From Lewinellaceae bacterium (GTDB taxonomy: Bacteria > Bacteroidota > Bacteroidia > Chitinophagales > Saprospiraceae): a stretch of 64,000 bases of DNA. The position numbers and the translations under genes were made by a program. A model generated the notes under the pieces. It was not told the origin of the DNA, ran no database searches, and saw nothing but the letters and a program-made list of their open reading frames with translations. Within the stretch, counting starts at the first letter, position 1. Every line of letters starts with the position of its first letter. The stretch is from NCBI GenBank assembly GCA_020636225.1, contig JACJYI010000008.1:62001-126000 (forward strand), read 5' to 3'. Below are positions 53,768 to 62,701 of the stretch, in pieces.

Positions 53768-54883
53768 ATGACTAAACCATTGAACATACCTTTTTTTCGC
53801 TTCGATCAAATGCATGGGCCAATCCGGGAAGATCTGCTGACCGCTGCAACACGCGTAGTGGATAGTGGTTTCTACATTCTGGGGCCTGAAGTTCAGACTT
53901 TTGAAAACGCCTTTGCCAGATACTGTGGTGTGCAACATGCCATTGGGGTCGCGAATGGACTGGAAGCGCTTCATCTTGCTCTCAAAACCCTCGGTATAGG
54001 GCCTGGAGACGAGGTGATCGTACCATCAAATACCTATATCGCCACTGTTTTGGCTGTGTCATACACTGGCGCAACCCCCGTTTTGGTTGAGCCACACATG
54101 GATACCGCCAATATCGATCCCGGAGGCATTGAGGCCATGATCACACCTTCTACAAAAGCGATCATTCCTGTTCACCTCTATGGCCAGTCTTGTGAAATGC
54201 ACACGATCATGGACATGGCAAACCGGCATCATCTATTCGTGATCGAAGACAATGCCCAATCGCAAGGTGCATCCTGCAAAGGGAAACGGACCGGAAGTTG
54301 GGGCCATGTGAATGGAACCAGTTTTTATCCTGGGAAGAATATCGGCGCACTTGGCGATGGAGGTGCTATCACGACAGATGATTCGGATCTGGCAGCCGAT
54401 ATCAGGAAATGGAGGAATTATGGATCTTCCGTAAAATATTACAATGAGATCAAGGGCTATAATTGCCGGTTGGATGAACTCCAGGCAGCTATGCTTCAAG
54501 TGAAACTGAACAAGCTTGATCAATGGAATGATGAGCGGAGGCGGTTGGCGAATAGGTATGACCAAGCACTATCAGGCGTAGGCGACATTCAGACCATCCG
54601 GTTGGCAGCAGAGTGTACATCTGTCTACCATCTCTATCCTGTGAGGACAAGCCTACGGGATAAACTACAAACTGTGTTATCTGCAAAAGGCATTGGCACA
54701 CTGATCCACTATCCGGTTCCACCTCATCTCCAGGCTGCTTATCGCGGACACGGGTGGAAGGAAGGGCAATTCCCCATTGCGGAGCAACATGCAAAGACAC
54801 TGTTGTCGTTGCCCCTGTTCCCAGGTTTGACGGATTCTGAGCAAGATTATATTGTCGAAACAATCCAGTCATTCTTCTTATGA
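53768..54883 (+). CDS. DegT/DnrJ/EryC1 aminotransferase (FdtB-type)
   Basis: A 371-residue PLP enzyme. Its ATG at 53768 starts the conserved N-terminus (PFFRFDQMHGPIREDLL); an upstream extension to 53651 has no family match. The PLP-binding Lys lies in SFYPGKNIGALGDGGAI and the cofactor-phosphate region in NGLEALHLAL. Such enzymes aminate keto sugars. The predicted substrate is dTDP-3-keto-6-deoxy sugar from the FdtA-type isomerase. Overlaps the next gene by 4 bases (ATGA). Confidence 0.9.
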   Translation: MTKPLNIPFFRFDQMHGPIREDLLTAATRVVDSGFYILGPEVQTFENAFARYCGVQHAIGVANGLEALHLALKTLGIGPGDEVIVPSNTYIATVLAVSYTGATPVLVEPHMDTANIDPGGIEAMITPSTKAIIPVHLYGQSCEMHTIMDMANRHHLFVIEDNAQSQGASCKGKRTGSWGHVNGTSFYPGKNIGALGDGGAITTDDSDLAADIRKWRNYGSSVKYYNEIKGYNCRLDELQAAMLQVKLNKLDQWNDERRRLANRYDQALSGVGDIQTIRLAAECTSVYHLYPVRTSLRDKLQTVLSAKGIGTLIHYPVPPHLQAAYRGHGWKEGQFPIAEQHAKTLLSLPLFPGLTDSEQDYIVETIQSFFL

Positions 54884-56346
54884 GATGGCCTTGGTTGATC
54901 GGACTTGTCTTGCTCTTTGCAGTGCCTGTTATTTGGAACTGGGAGGCGGATACAATACCTGTAAACAATGGATTCGGCTGGGATGGGAACATGTATGGCA
55001 TGTATACCCAGTTTCTGCCTGAAGCCATTGATCAAGGAGCCATCAATACTTTCCGGATGCAACGGATGTTGATCCCTGCATCCCTGTATTGGATCATGGA
55101 GCAAGCTGGAATGGAACGAAATCATGGACAGGTCATTCGGGCATATCGGGTGGTCAACGTGTTGTTCATCGCCCTGGCCATGATCATTTTCTTCCTCCTG
55201 TGCAAGACTGCCAATTGGTATCAGGACACGATCTGGCTTGGATTTGCAGCTCTGTTCTTCAGTATGCCATTCATGAAAATGAGCCAGTTTTATCCAATAT
55301 TAGCTGATGTTCCTGCCTTTACAATTGGGCTTTGGGCGGTTTTCTGCTGGGTAAAAGGGTGGCGTCTCGGTTTGCTCTTGACCATATTGATTGGCGCCTT
55401 TGCGGGCCCGACAATGTGGGCTTACGGGTTGCTGTTATTACCCGGATCCATCAAGTCGACTGGCCAGGCAAAACCGATGCTCTCCGTATGGTGGGCACTT
55501 ATTCCACCGATTCTCTTCATGGCCTTTTGGCTTTGGTTGTGGCAGGCTCACCAAGATGTATTTTTCGATCCACCTAATTTTTCCCAATCTGTTCGGATGA
55601 ACCTTTTGCCATTTTCACTCTTGCTCGTTCTTGGCTATTTGTGGTGGGTGGGGCAGTTGATACGGACCGTACCGTCCATAGTCAGTTGGCTTCAAACAAA
55701 GCAATGGGTCTGGTTACTGCCATTGGCTCTGGTTTTCCTTGTTGTCCAATGGATCGTGAATAGCTATGCAGGAGATGGCGAGGTGCCTCAAACGTTGCTT
55801 TCTTACATATATGTGATCATGCAGCAATCCGTAACCTATCCTGGCGGGTTTGCGATTGCCCATTTCGCTTACATCCCGGGATTCGTGCTGATGAGTTTGC
55901 TTGCCGCTCCATGGGTCCATCGAATCGTTCAATCGTTCGGACCGGGGCCGCTGTTGTTGACTACCATGACTTTCGTCATGATGCTGGGTTCTGAAACCCG
56001 TCAATTGATGCAGGTATTGCCGTGGCTTTTTTTTCTGTTCCTGACGACAATTGATGCATATTGGCGATTCAATACGATCTTGTTGGTCCTGATCATTCTT
56101 GGTTTGTGGATTTCTGCACCCTGGTGGACAAACCTCGCAATAGAAGCCGGCACTTTGGAAGGTCTGTTTTTGCGTGAACCTGCACAACGGTTTTTTCGGT
56201 ATCATGGGCCGTGGATGAACCAGGAAAGCTGGCTCAACCAGCTGTTGGGCTTGCTCGGTGTTGCTGCAATCCTTGGTCTTTCCTATCGATTCGGTTTTGT
56301 GCAATCCGTGGGGACATCGAAATTTTCAGCGAAAACGAACCCGTAA
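54880..56346 (+). CDS. Polytopic membrane protein, possible GT-C enzyme
   Basis: A 488-residue protein with about 11 hydrophobic segments. The first periplasmic loop contains NGFGWDGNMYGMYTQ and a later loop ILADVPAF, a layout like GT-C glycosyltransferases or O-antigen-processing membrane proteins, but no named family is recognised. Translationally coupled to both neighbours: 4-base overlap with the aminotransferase and a TAATG overlap with the GT2 gene, so it is part of the surface-sugar operon. Confidence 0.7.
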   Translation: MRWPWLIGLVLLFAVPVIWNWEADTIPVNNGFGWDGNMYGMYTQFLPEAIDQGAINTFRMQRMLIPASLYWIMEQAGMERNHGQVIRAYRVVNVLFIALAMIIFFLLCKTANWYQDTIWLGFAALFFSMPFMKMSQFYPILADVPAFTIGLWAVFCWVKGWRLGLLLTILIGAFAGPTMWAYGLLLLPGSIKSTGQAKPMLSVWWALIPPILFMAFWLWLWQAHQDVFFDPPNFSQSVRMNLLPFSLLLVLGYLWWVGQLIRTVPSIVSWLQTKQWVWLLPLALVFLVVQWIVNSYAGDGEVPQTLLSYIYVIMQQSVTYPGGFAIAHFAYIPGFVLMSLLAAPWVHRIVQSFGPGPLLLTTMTFVMMLGSETRQLMQVLPWLFFLFLTTIDAYWRFNTILLVLIILGLWISAPWWTNLAIEAGTLEGLFLREPAQRFFRYHGPWMNQESWLNQLLGLLGVAAILGLSYRFGFVQSVGTSKFSAKTNP

Positions 56347-57287
56347 TGGCATTACTTTCCATCATCATTCCTTGTTATTTCAATGAGGAGAACATACCTG
56401 TAACCTTTGACCGTCTTCAGGAAGTGGAGGGAATGTTGCCGGTTGGAACAGCAGTGGAATACCTTTTTGTAGATGATGGATCTGGTGATGGGACATTGCG
56501 TGTCTTGGAAAGTGTTCAGAAAGACCATCCGAACAACGTTGTCCTGATCAAATTGGCAGGCAATGTCGGTTCATACAATGCCATCCTGGCGGGCATGGCC
56601 CATTCCAGGGGTGATTGCTGTACGGTGATCTCCGCCGACTTGCAGGATCCGCCCGAGTTGATCCCCCGGATGTTCGCCTACTGGCAGGATGGGTTCAAGC
56701 TGGTCATGGCCAACCGGGAGCGGCGGGAGGAGCCGTTTTTCAAACAGCTGTTTGCCCGTTTGTTCCATCGATTGATCCGCCGGTTCGCTCTCAGGAATAT
56801 CCCCCCTGGGGGATTCGATTTTGTGCTCTTTGATCGGAAGCTCTGCGACGAAGTGGTAGCCATGGATGAAAAGAATACGAATACCCTTTTCCTGTTGCCC
56901 TGGACAGGATATCCCTATGTCAGCATCCCCTATGTCCGGCAGGCTCGTGAAATCGGCAAATCCCGATGGACGTTGACCAAGAAGGTCAAACTGTTCATTG
57001 ATTCATTCATCGCGTTCTCGTTCTTTCCGATCCGCCTCATTGCGGCGAGCGGTCTGATCCTGGGCGTTCTGGCCCTGGGATATGCAGCGTTCATCCTCTA
57101 TGCCCGCCTGACGGGTAGTATTGAGGTAGAAGGCTGGTCCGCTCTGATGCTGGTCATCCTGGTCGTGTCATCCTTTCAGATGATGGCCTTGGGTGTGCTG
57201 GGAGAGTATCTGTGGAGGACCCTGGATGCTGTCAGGAAACGACCCAACTATATCATCGACGAACTCAAGGATGAACGGAAGGCCTGA
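56346..57287 (+). CDS. GT2 polyprenyl-phosphate glycosyltransferase (GtrB/DPM1-like)
   Basis: A 313-residue protein. A GT-A domain carries VDDGSGDGTL and SADLQDPPELIPRM (the DXD-equivalent and family motif), and the C-terminus has two transmembrane segments (~230-255 and 265-290). Such enzymes move a sugar from a nucleotide to polyprenyl phosphate for use by GT-C enzymes, consistent with the adjacent 54880 product. The ATG at 56346 overlaps the previous stop by one base. Confidence 0.9.
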   Translation: MALLSIIIPCYFNEENIPVTFDRLQEVEGMLPVGTAVEYLFVDDGSGDGTLRVLESVQKDHPNNVVLIKLAGNVGSYNAILAGMAHSRGDCCTVISADLQDPPELIPRMFAYWQDGFKLVMANRERREEPFFKQLFARLFHRLIRRFALRNIPPGGFDFVLFDRKLCDEVVAMDEKNTNTLFLLPWTGYPYVSIPYVRQAREIGKSRWTLTKKVKLFIDSFIAFSFFPIRLIAASGLILGVLALGYAAFILYARLTGSIEVEGWSALMLVILVVSSFQMMALGVLGEYLWRTLDAVRKRPNYIIDELKDERKA

Positions 57288-57304
57288 TCCCGGTGAACAC
57301 CTTC

Positions 57305-58816
57305 TCATTGGAAGACAACGGCATCGGTCTTTGGCGTTCGGCGAGATATGAATAACAGCCCGATGAACATCAGGATGCCATTCACGGCAATGACGAGGAA
57401 GCCGAGTTTGAAGCCGGCCAGCAGCGTATCTGACCAGGTATTCAACATCCAGGTCAGTAATGGCGACAAGATCGCCAGGGGCAGGACCAGGCGATCGTTG
57501 ACCTGCCTGCTGGTCAGGAGGCCAAAGGCGAACAGGCCAAGGATCGGGCCATAGGTGTATCCGGCTACTTCAAACAGTTTGGTGATCACTGCCTGATTAT
57601 GGATGGAGGAAAACCCGAGTATCACCAGGAACAACATGGCTGACATGCCCAAGTGCACCCAGCGACGGATGCGGGTCTGTTCATGATCCGGGCGTTTCGA
57701 TCGTTCCAGATCCAGAAAGTCCACACAAAAAGAGGTGGTCAAGGCCGCCAGTGCCGAATCGGCACTGGAATAGGCTGCTGCAATGAGACCGATGATGAAC
57801 ACGGCGCCTACGGCAACCGGTAAATGGTTCATCGCAATGGTAGGATACAGCTGGTCACTTTTTCCTGGAAGGGCAATCTGGGCGAAATCCGCATAGAGGT
57901 AGAGCAGGGCCCCCATGCTCAGAAACATCAGGTTGGCGATCACCAGGACGATGCAAAAGGTGAACATGTTCTTCTGGGACTCCCCCAGGGTTCTACAGGC
58001 AAGGTTCTTTTGCATCATGTCCTGATCCAGTCCCGTCATCACTATGGTGATCAATGCACCACTGAAGAATTGCTTGAAGAAATTGTTGGGGTCGCTCCAC
58101 CCCCCTGAAAAGGAAAAGATCTGACTGTAGTTGCTGTCATGGACCTCACGAAGTGCCCGGAGAGGGCTCAGCTGCATTTGATGGCCGATAAAATAAATCG
58201 TCAGGCCAACAGCTGAAAGCATGAAGACCGTTTGCAGGACATCGGTGAAGATGATGGTCCGCATGCCATTATGTTGGGTGTATGTCCAGATCAGGGCGAT
58301 ACTGGTGGCAATGGTCACCCACATCGGGATACCAAAGGGGCCCAGGACAAACTGATCAAGGACCATCACCACGAGAAACATCCGGAACGAGGCCCCGATG
58401 ATCCGGCTCAGCAGAAAGAACGCGGCACCTGTCTTGTAGCTGGTCCGGCCAAATCGCTGTTCCAGGTACCCGTAGATCGTCGTCAGATTCAACCGATAAT
58501 ATAACGGGAGCAGCACCAGAGCGATGACGGCATACCCGAGCAGATAGCCCAGCACGACCTGGAAGTAGGAGAAGTTGCTGTTCAGGCCATCTGTGCCGAC
58601 CACACCGGGAATGGAAATGAAGGTTACCCCGGACAGAGAGGCGCCGATCATGCCGATAGCGATCCAGATCCAGTGGGTCTTTCGACCGGCCAGGAAAAAT
58701 GTGGCATTGTCGGTAGTCTTTCCCGAGAAGCGTGAGATCGCAAACAGCAAGAGGAAATACCCGGCAATCAGGATGCCGATCCACATGGGTGTCAAGGGTG
58801 TCATATGCAACGTCAT
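57305..58816 (-). CDS. Sodium:solute symporter (SSS family)
   Basis: A 503-residue transporter with about 13 hydrophobic segments, including the family marker SRIIGASFRMFLVVMVLD and FIIGLIAAAYSSADSALAALT. It probably couples Na+ to uptake of an organic solute. The substrate is not deducible; the neighbour upp hints at a nucleobase or nucleoside but SSS is not the usual uracil family (inference). In-frame ATGs at 58804 and 58786 could also be used. Confidence 0.88.
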   Translation of the reverse strand: MTLHMTPLTPMWIGILIAGYFLLLFAISRFSGKTTDNATFFLAGRKTHWIWIAIGMIGASLSGVTFISIPGVVGTDGLNSNFSYFQVVLGYLLGYAVIALVLLPLYYRLNLTTIYGYLEQRFGRTSYKTGAAFFLLSRIIGASFRMFLVVMVLDQFVLGPFGIPMWVTIATSIALIWTYTQHNGMRTIIFTDVLQTVFMLSAVGLTIYFIGHQMQLSPLRALREVHDSNYSQIFSFSGGWSDPNNFFKQFFSGALITIVMTGLDQDMMQKNLACRTLGESQKNMFTFCIVLVIANLMFLSMGALLYLYADFAQIALPGKSDQLYPTIAMNHLPVAVGAVFIIGLIAAAYSSADSALAALTTSFCVDFLDLERSKRPDHEQTRIRRWVHLGMSAMLFLVILGFSSIHNQAVITKLFEVAGYTYGPILGLFAFGLLTSRQVNDRLVLPLAILSPLLTWMLNTWSDTLLAGFKLGFLVIAVNGILMFIGLLFISRRTPKTDAVVFQ

Positions 58817-58901
58817 CTATCCAGCAGACCTCTGCTGTCAGAAAGCCAAACCAAGGTAATGGATTGGATGCAGAGGTGTGCAATGGATGGGCAGAATGCG
58901 C

Positions 58902-59552
58902 TTACTCCTGTACCTTCATCCCGAAGGCCAGGTCTCCGGCATCACCCAGTCCGGGCACGATATAGGCCTTTGCTGTCAGTTCCTCATCGAGCGCACCGAT
59001 CCAGATCCGGGACTTGGGAAACATCCTGCGGACGTAATCCAGACCTTCGCTGGCAGCAATGATGGCGGCAAAGTGGATCTCATTTGGCTGGCCAAAGGCC
59101 TTGAGGGCTTCTACGGTTTTGACCATGGATGATCCGGTTGCCAACATGGGATCTCCCAGGATGAGGGTCTTGCCATTCAGATCCGGACAGGACACATATT
59201 CGACATTGATATCAAAAGAACCATCCTTGTGATGCTTGCGAAAGGCACTGATAAAGGCATTCCCGGCCCGATCGAAAATGCGCAGCATGCCATCGTGAAA
59301 CGGCAGGCCAGCCCGCAGGATACAACCAAGGACCAGATTTTGATCGGGCACGACCGCTGTTGCCTGGCCTAATGGTGTGTCGACGGTTTTGGTGGTGGTT
59401 GTCAGGGTCTTGCTGATCTCATACGCCATGAGCTCACCCACGCGCTCCATGTTGTACCGGAAGCGAAGGGAGTCCGACTGAATGCTCTGGTCACGCATCT
59501 CAGCGATGAATTGACCGATGACGGATGGTGTTTCACTCAGTAGATGGATCAT
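58902..59552 (-). CDS. upp: Uracil phosphoribosyltransferase
   Basis: A 216-residue enzyme that makes UMP from uracil and PRPP. The PRPP loop is LILGDPMLATGSSM and the uracil-binding C-terminal segment is YIVPGLGDAGDLAFG. The ATG at 59552 gives a family-length N-terminus (HLLSETPSVIGQFIAEMRD); an in-frame start 30 bases earlier is possible. Confidence 0.94.
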   Translation of the reverse strand: MIHLLSETPSVIGQFIAEMRDQSIQSDSLRFRYNMERVGELMAYEISKTLTTTTKTVDTPLGQATAVVPDQNLVLGCILRAGLPFHDGMLRIFDRAGNAFISAFRKHHKDGSFDINVEYVSCPDLNGKTLILGDPMLATGSSMVKTVEALKAFGQPNEIHFAAIIAASEGLDYVRRMFPKSRIWIGALDEELTAKAYIVPGLGDAGDLAFGMKVQE

Positions 59553-59641
59553 GGTAGGCGGGTTTTGCTGCTCAGCCGCCAAGATAGGACATCAGGATAC
59601 ACCGAACAAGGAGTTGACGACAGTGAACTGACTGACCTGAG

Positions 59642-60934
59642 TCATCTGTCTTTTGAGAAAAAGACAGTTTCCCAGCCGGCCCATTCCCTGTCGATCGCTG
59701 CCAGGCTGTTGGCATGAGCCAGGGTGGTCAGCGTTCCACCATGAGCCCGGATCGTGGATTCCAGTTGTCCGATCAGCGCGAGGGCGGCCTGCGGATGCAT
59801 ATGCAGGTAGCCCTGGAGTGTCGTATCCATTACCTGGAAAGGATGCACTCGCAACGGTGTAGTGATATCCCGTTCCAGATCATACCAGAAAAAGGATCGG
59901 GCAGTACCCGCTCGAAATCCGGGCTGGTCAGCAAATCCCATGCTCCAGTCTTCCTGAATGCCACATTCGATCAGCAGTCGATAGGTCTCGGGCAGTCGAA
60001 ACCGGAGATAGTGCATCCGGCTTCGGGATGGGGATTCTCCAGTGATCATCGCAAAGCGACGACATTCTTCAGCCAGTTGTTCCGGATGACTCCCGGCGGA
60101 ATAGCCGGGATGGATGCCGATACGCGTATGTTCATGACAGGATCGGATCACCTGCTGGTATGCGGGATGCATCCAGGAATGGTTGCGGTCAAAATGACTG
60201 CGGGAACTGACCGGAAAAAACAGTACGGCCTCCTCTTCCTTCCATTGATCAAAGAAGTCATATGGGTCCCTGCGCCCGTCCGTCAGACATTCGAAGCCCC
60301 TGCGGAAGGTGGTTCGACCTTGTTTGATCAGGTCCCTGGCCAGAGTGCGAATCTGTCGCACAACTGGTTTGTGCAGATATCGCCAGGCAAAGTCAATGTC
60401 AAACGTCTGGATTCGGTGGAAAGAGGCCGGAGGTACGGCAAATCCCGGGAAATGATGATTCAGCAAACCCGCCAGCCGGGCTGTCCACTCATCCACCACC
60501 GGACACATGAGGAAATGGTGACGGAAGCCGAGACTGGCCTTCCCCGGATATCGGTCGTGGGCATCGGGCGTGAAATCTCCATATTCCTCCCACCGGCTCA
60601 GCATCCAGAAACATGCTGCCAACAGGTCAGCTGGCAAGGAGGCATTTGGTTGTGAGGCGGCAAATAACCAGAATTCATCTTCGAGGCGGACAACATCTGG
60701 TTCGGATGTGGTGTTATCACCGAAAAGCAGTTGGCCTGCCATCGGGATCCAGGGACGAAACTGAGGGTCTTCAGCAGAATAGGCCATTTTGGGCCCCGGC
60801 CAGTTTCTTGCGACGTCCAGGTCGGTCGTCAGATCAACGGTTTTTTCCCACCCTTCGCTCACCATCCAGTCGAGCACAAATCTCAATCGCGGATGGTCAG
60901 CAGGGGCAAAAACAAGCAGATCAGGAGAATTCAT
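59642..60934 (-). CDS. Polysaccharide-deacetylase-like protein (DUF7033 type)
   Basis: A 430-residue protein. An N-terminal DUF7033-type region (LACFWMLSRWEEYGDFTPDAHDRY) precedes a NodB-like barrel in which TFDIDFAWRY supplies the Asp-x-Asp metal motif and GIHPGYSAGSHPEQLAEE a His-containing motif; DWSMGFADQPGFRAGT resembles motif 4. It probably acts on a carbohydrate or related polymer, but the acetyl-sugar substrate is not known. Stands alone between upp and the 61019 gene. No signal peptide seen. Confidence 0.82.
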   Translation of the reverse strand: MNSPDLLVFAPADHPRLRFVLDWMVSEGWEKTVDLTTDLDVARNWPGPKMAYSAEDPQFRPWIPMAGQLLFGDNTTSEPDVVRLEDEFWLFAASQPNASLPADLLAACFWMLSRWEEYGDFTPDAHDRYPGKASLGFRHHFLMCPVVDEWTARLAGLLNHHFPGFAVPPASFHRIQTFDIDFAWRYLHKPVVRQIRTLARDLIKQGRTTFRRGFECLTDGRRDPYDFFDQWKEEEAVLFFPVSSRSHFDRNHSWMHPAYQQVIRSCHEHTRIGIHPGYSAGSHPEQLAEECRRFAMITGESPSRSRMHYLRFRLPETYRLLIECGIQEDWSMGFADQPGFRAGTARSFFWYDLERDITTPLRVHPFQVMDTTLQGYLHMHPQAALALIGQLESTIRAHGGTLTTLAHANSLAAIDREWAGWETVFFSKDR

Positions 60935-61018
60935 GGATGATTTTCATCGATCACGTAGAATGGCAGTGGAAATATCCCTAATTTTAATCATTCAATGTAC
61001 ACGCAATCAACATTATCG

Positions 61019-61804
61019 ATGAATGTCCTTCGCCTGTTGACCGGCGTGTTCCTGTCCTGCCTTAGTTGGGCCGCACAAGGCCAGGTGACGATACAGCCCA
61101 AAGCGAGCATTCCAGAGGAGGTCGGTATTCTCTACAACCAGGAGAAGGTCATGACCTACCGGATCCACCCTCGAGGCATGGCGTTGGGCTGGTACTCGGG
61201 AAAGATCCAGACGTTTTACAAGACCACCTATTACGGCCTTGAGCTGGGATATATCCGTCATCACAAGGAGACCCGTCAATCCAATGATCTCGCCGCTGTC
61301 TTTCGCGGGGAGACACCCAGGCCATATGTCTATGGGAAACAGAACAATTTCTACGTCTTGCGAGGCGGATATGGAGTGAAGCGCTACTTTTCCGAAAAGG
61401 CCAGGAGGAGAGGGTTGGCCGTAGGGGTCAGCTATCAGGGTGGTGTCACCCTCGGTATGATCAAGCCCTACTATCTCCGATTGATCGAACGGCAGGAGAA
61501 CAACTCATTTGCGATCGTCTCGAAGAAATATTCCGAGGAGGACAAGGACCTGTTTCTGGATCCCTTCAGTATCTATGGCGGAACGTTTTTCACCAAAGGC
61601 CTGGGTGAACTCTCCTTCCTTCCGGGCATCAACGGGCAGGTGGCCGTGCATTTCGCATTCGGGGCGTTCGACGAGTATGTCATGGCCATTGATACTGGCC
61701 TGATGGTCGACATCTTCCCGCGGAATGTGCCCATTATGGTGGAGGATAACCAGCCGTACTTTCTCAACCTCTTCCTAACTTTGCACATCGGCAAACGATC
61801 GTAA
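61019..61804 (+). CDS. Outer-membrane barrel-type protein upstream of lipA, unknown function
   Basis: A 261-residue protein from ATG 61019, which begins the signal peptide ending WAAQGQ. The remainder alternates aromatic, Gly and charged residues (GLELGYIRHHKETR, VLRGGYGVKRYF) like a small beta-barrel and ends in FLTLHIGKRS. A TAATTTTA near 60979 is a near match to a -7 box. lipA follows after 4 bases. No family name recognised. Confidence 0.7.
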   Translation: MNVLRLLTGVFLSCLSWAAQGQVTIQPKASIPEEVGILYNQEKVMTYRIHPRGMALGWYSGKIQTFYKTTYYGLELGYIRHHKETRQSNDLAAVFRGETPRPYVYGKQNNFYVLRGGYGVKRYFSEKARRRGLAVGVSYQGGVTLGMIKPYYLRLIERQENNSFAIVSKKYSEEDKDLFLDPFSIYGGTFFTKGLGELSFLPGINGQVAVHFAFGAFDEYVMAIDTGLMVDIFPRNVPIMVEDNQPYFLNLFLTLHIGKRS

Positions 61805-61808
61805 CCCC

Positions 61809-62675
61809 ATGCTTGAACTTCCAGTAGTTGAATCCCGCCGGAAAAAACCGGACTGGCTGCGTGTCAAATTACCGACCGGAGAGTCCTACAGGATGGTCAG
61901 GGAGATCGTTGATGACCATCGCCTGCATACCATTTGCCAGAGCGGGAATTGCCCGAATATGGGCGAATGCTGGGGGGCGGGTACCGCCACCTTCATGATC
62001 CTGGGAAATACCTGTACCCGTTCCTGTTCGTTTTGTGCGGTCAAGACAGGCCGTCCCAACGAATACGACGAAGATGAACCAAGGCGAGTAGCGGAAGCCA
62101 TCAAACTGATGGGCGTCAAGCATGCCGTGATCACCAGTGTGAATCGGGATGAGCTCAAGGACCGGGGTGCCGAGATCTGGTATCAGACCGTCAGGCAGGT
62201 CAAGGAAACATCCCCCTCTACCACCATTGAAACCTTGATCCCGGATGTAAAAGCCAACTGGGAAGCGCTGGATCGCATGATCAGCCCGGGCCAGGAGGTG
62301 GTGAGCCATAACATGGAGACGGTGAGCCGATTGTACCGCCTGGTTCGGCCACAAGCCAAGTATGACCGAAGTCTAGAGCAGATCCAACGGACCAAAACGG
62401 CTGGTAAGCGCACAAAGTCAGGCATCATGGTCGGCCTTGGCGAAACCAGGGAGGAAGTGTTGGAGATCATGGACCATCTGGTTGATCACGGATGTGATAT
62501 CCTGACGATCGGTCAATACCTTCAGCCGACCAAGATGCATCTGGAAGTGGCGGAGTACATCCACCCGGATCAATTCGAGGAATACCGGGAGGTTGGATTG
62601 GAAAAGGGCCTCCTGTACGTGGAAAGTGGCCCATTGGTTCGCTCCAGCTACCATGCCGAGCGTCATTTGCTGTAG
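61809..62675 (+). CDS. lipA: Lipoyl synthase
   Basis: A 288-residue radical-SAM enzyme that inserts two sulfurs into octanoyl groups on lipoyl domains. The auxiliary cluster Cys are Cys43, Cys48 and Cys54 in CQSGNCPNMGEC; the radical-SAM cluster Cys are 69, 73 and 76 in CTRSCSFC. The C-terminal RSSYHAE holds the conserved Ser ligand. It supplies lipoate needed by oxoacid dehydrogenases such as the E1 at 33569. Confidence 0.97.
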   Translation: MLELPVVESRRKKPDWLRVKLPTGESYRMVREIVDDHRLHTICQSGNCPNMGECWGAGTATFMILGNTCTRSCSFCAVKTGRPNEYDEDEPRRVAEAIKLMGVKHAVITSVNRDELKDRGAEIWYQTVRQVKETSPSTTIETLIPDVKANWEALDRMISPGQEVVSHNMETVSRLYRLVRPQAKYDRSLEQIQRTKTAGKRTKSGIMVGLGETREEVLEIMDHLVDHGCDILTIGQYLQPTKMHLEVAEYIHPDQFEEYREVGLEKGLLYVESGPLVRSSYHAERHLL

Positions 62676-62701
62676 GGATTGCTTCCTTAGGCCGGCATGG
62701 A

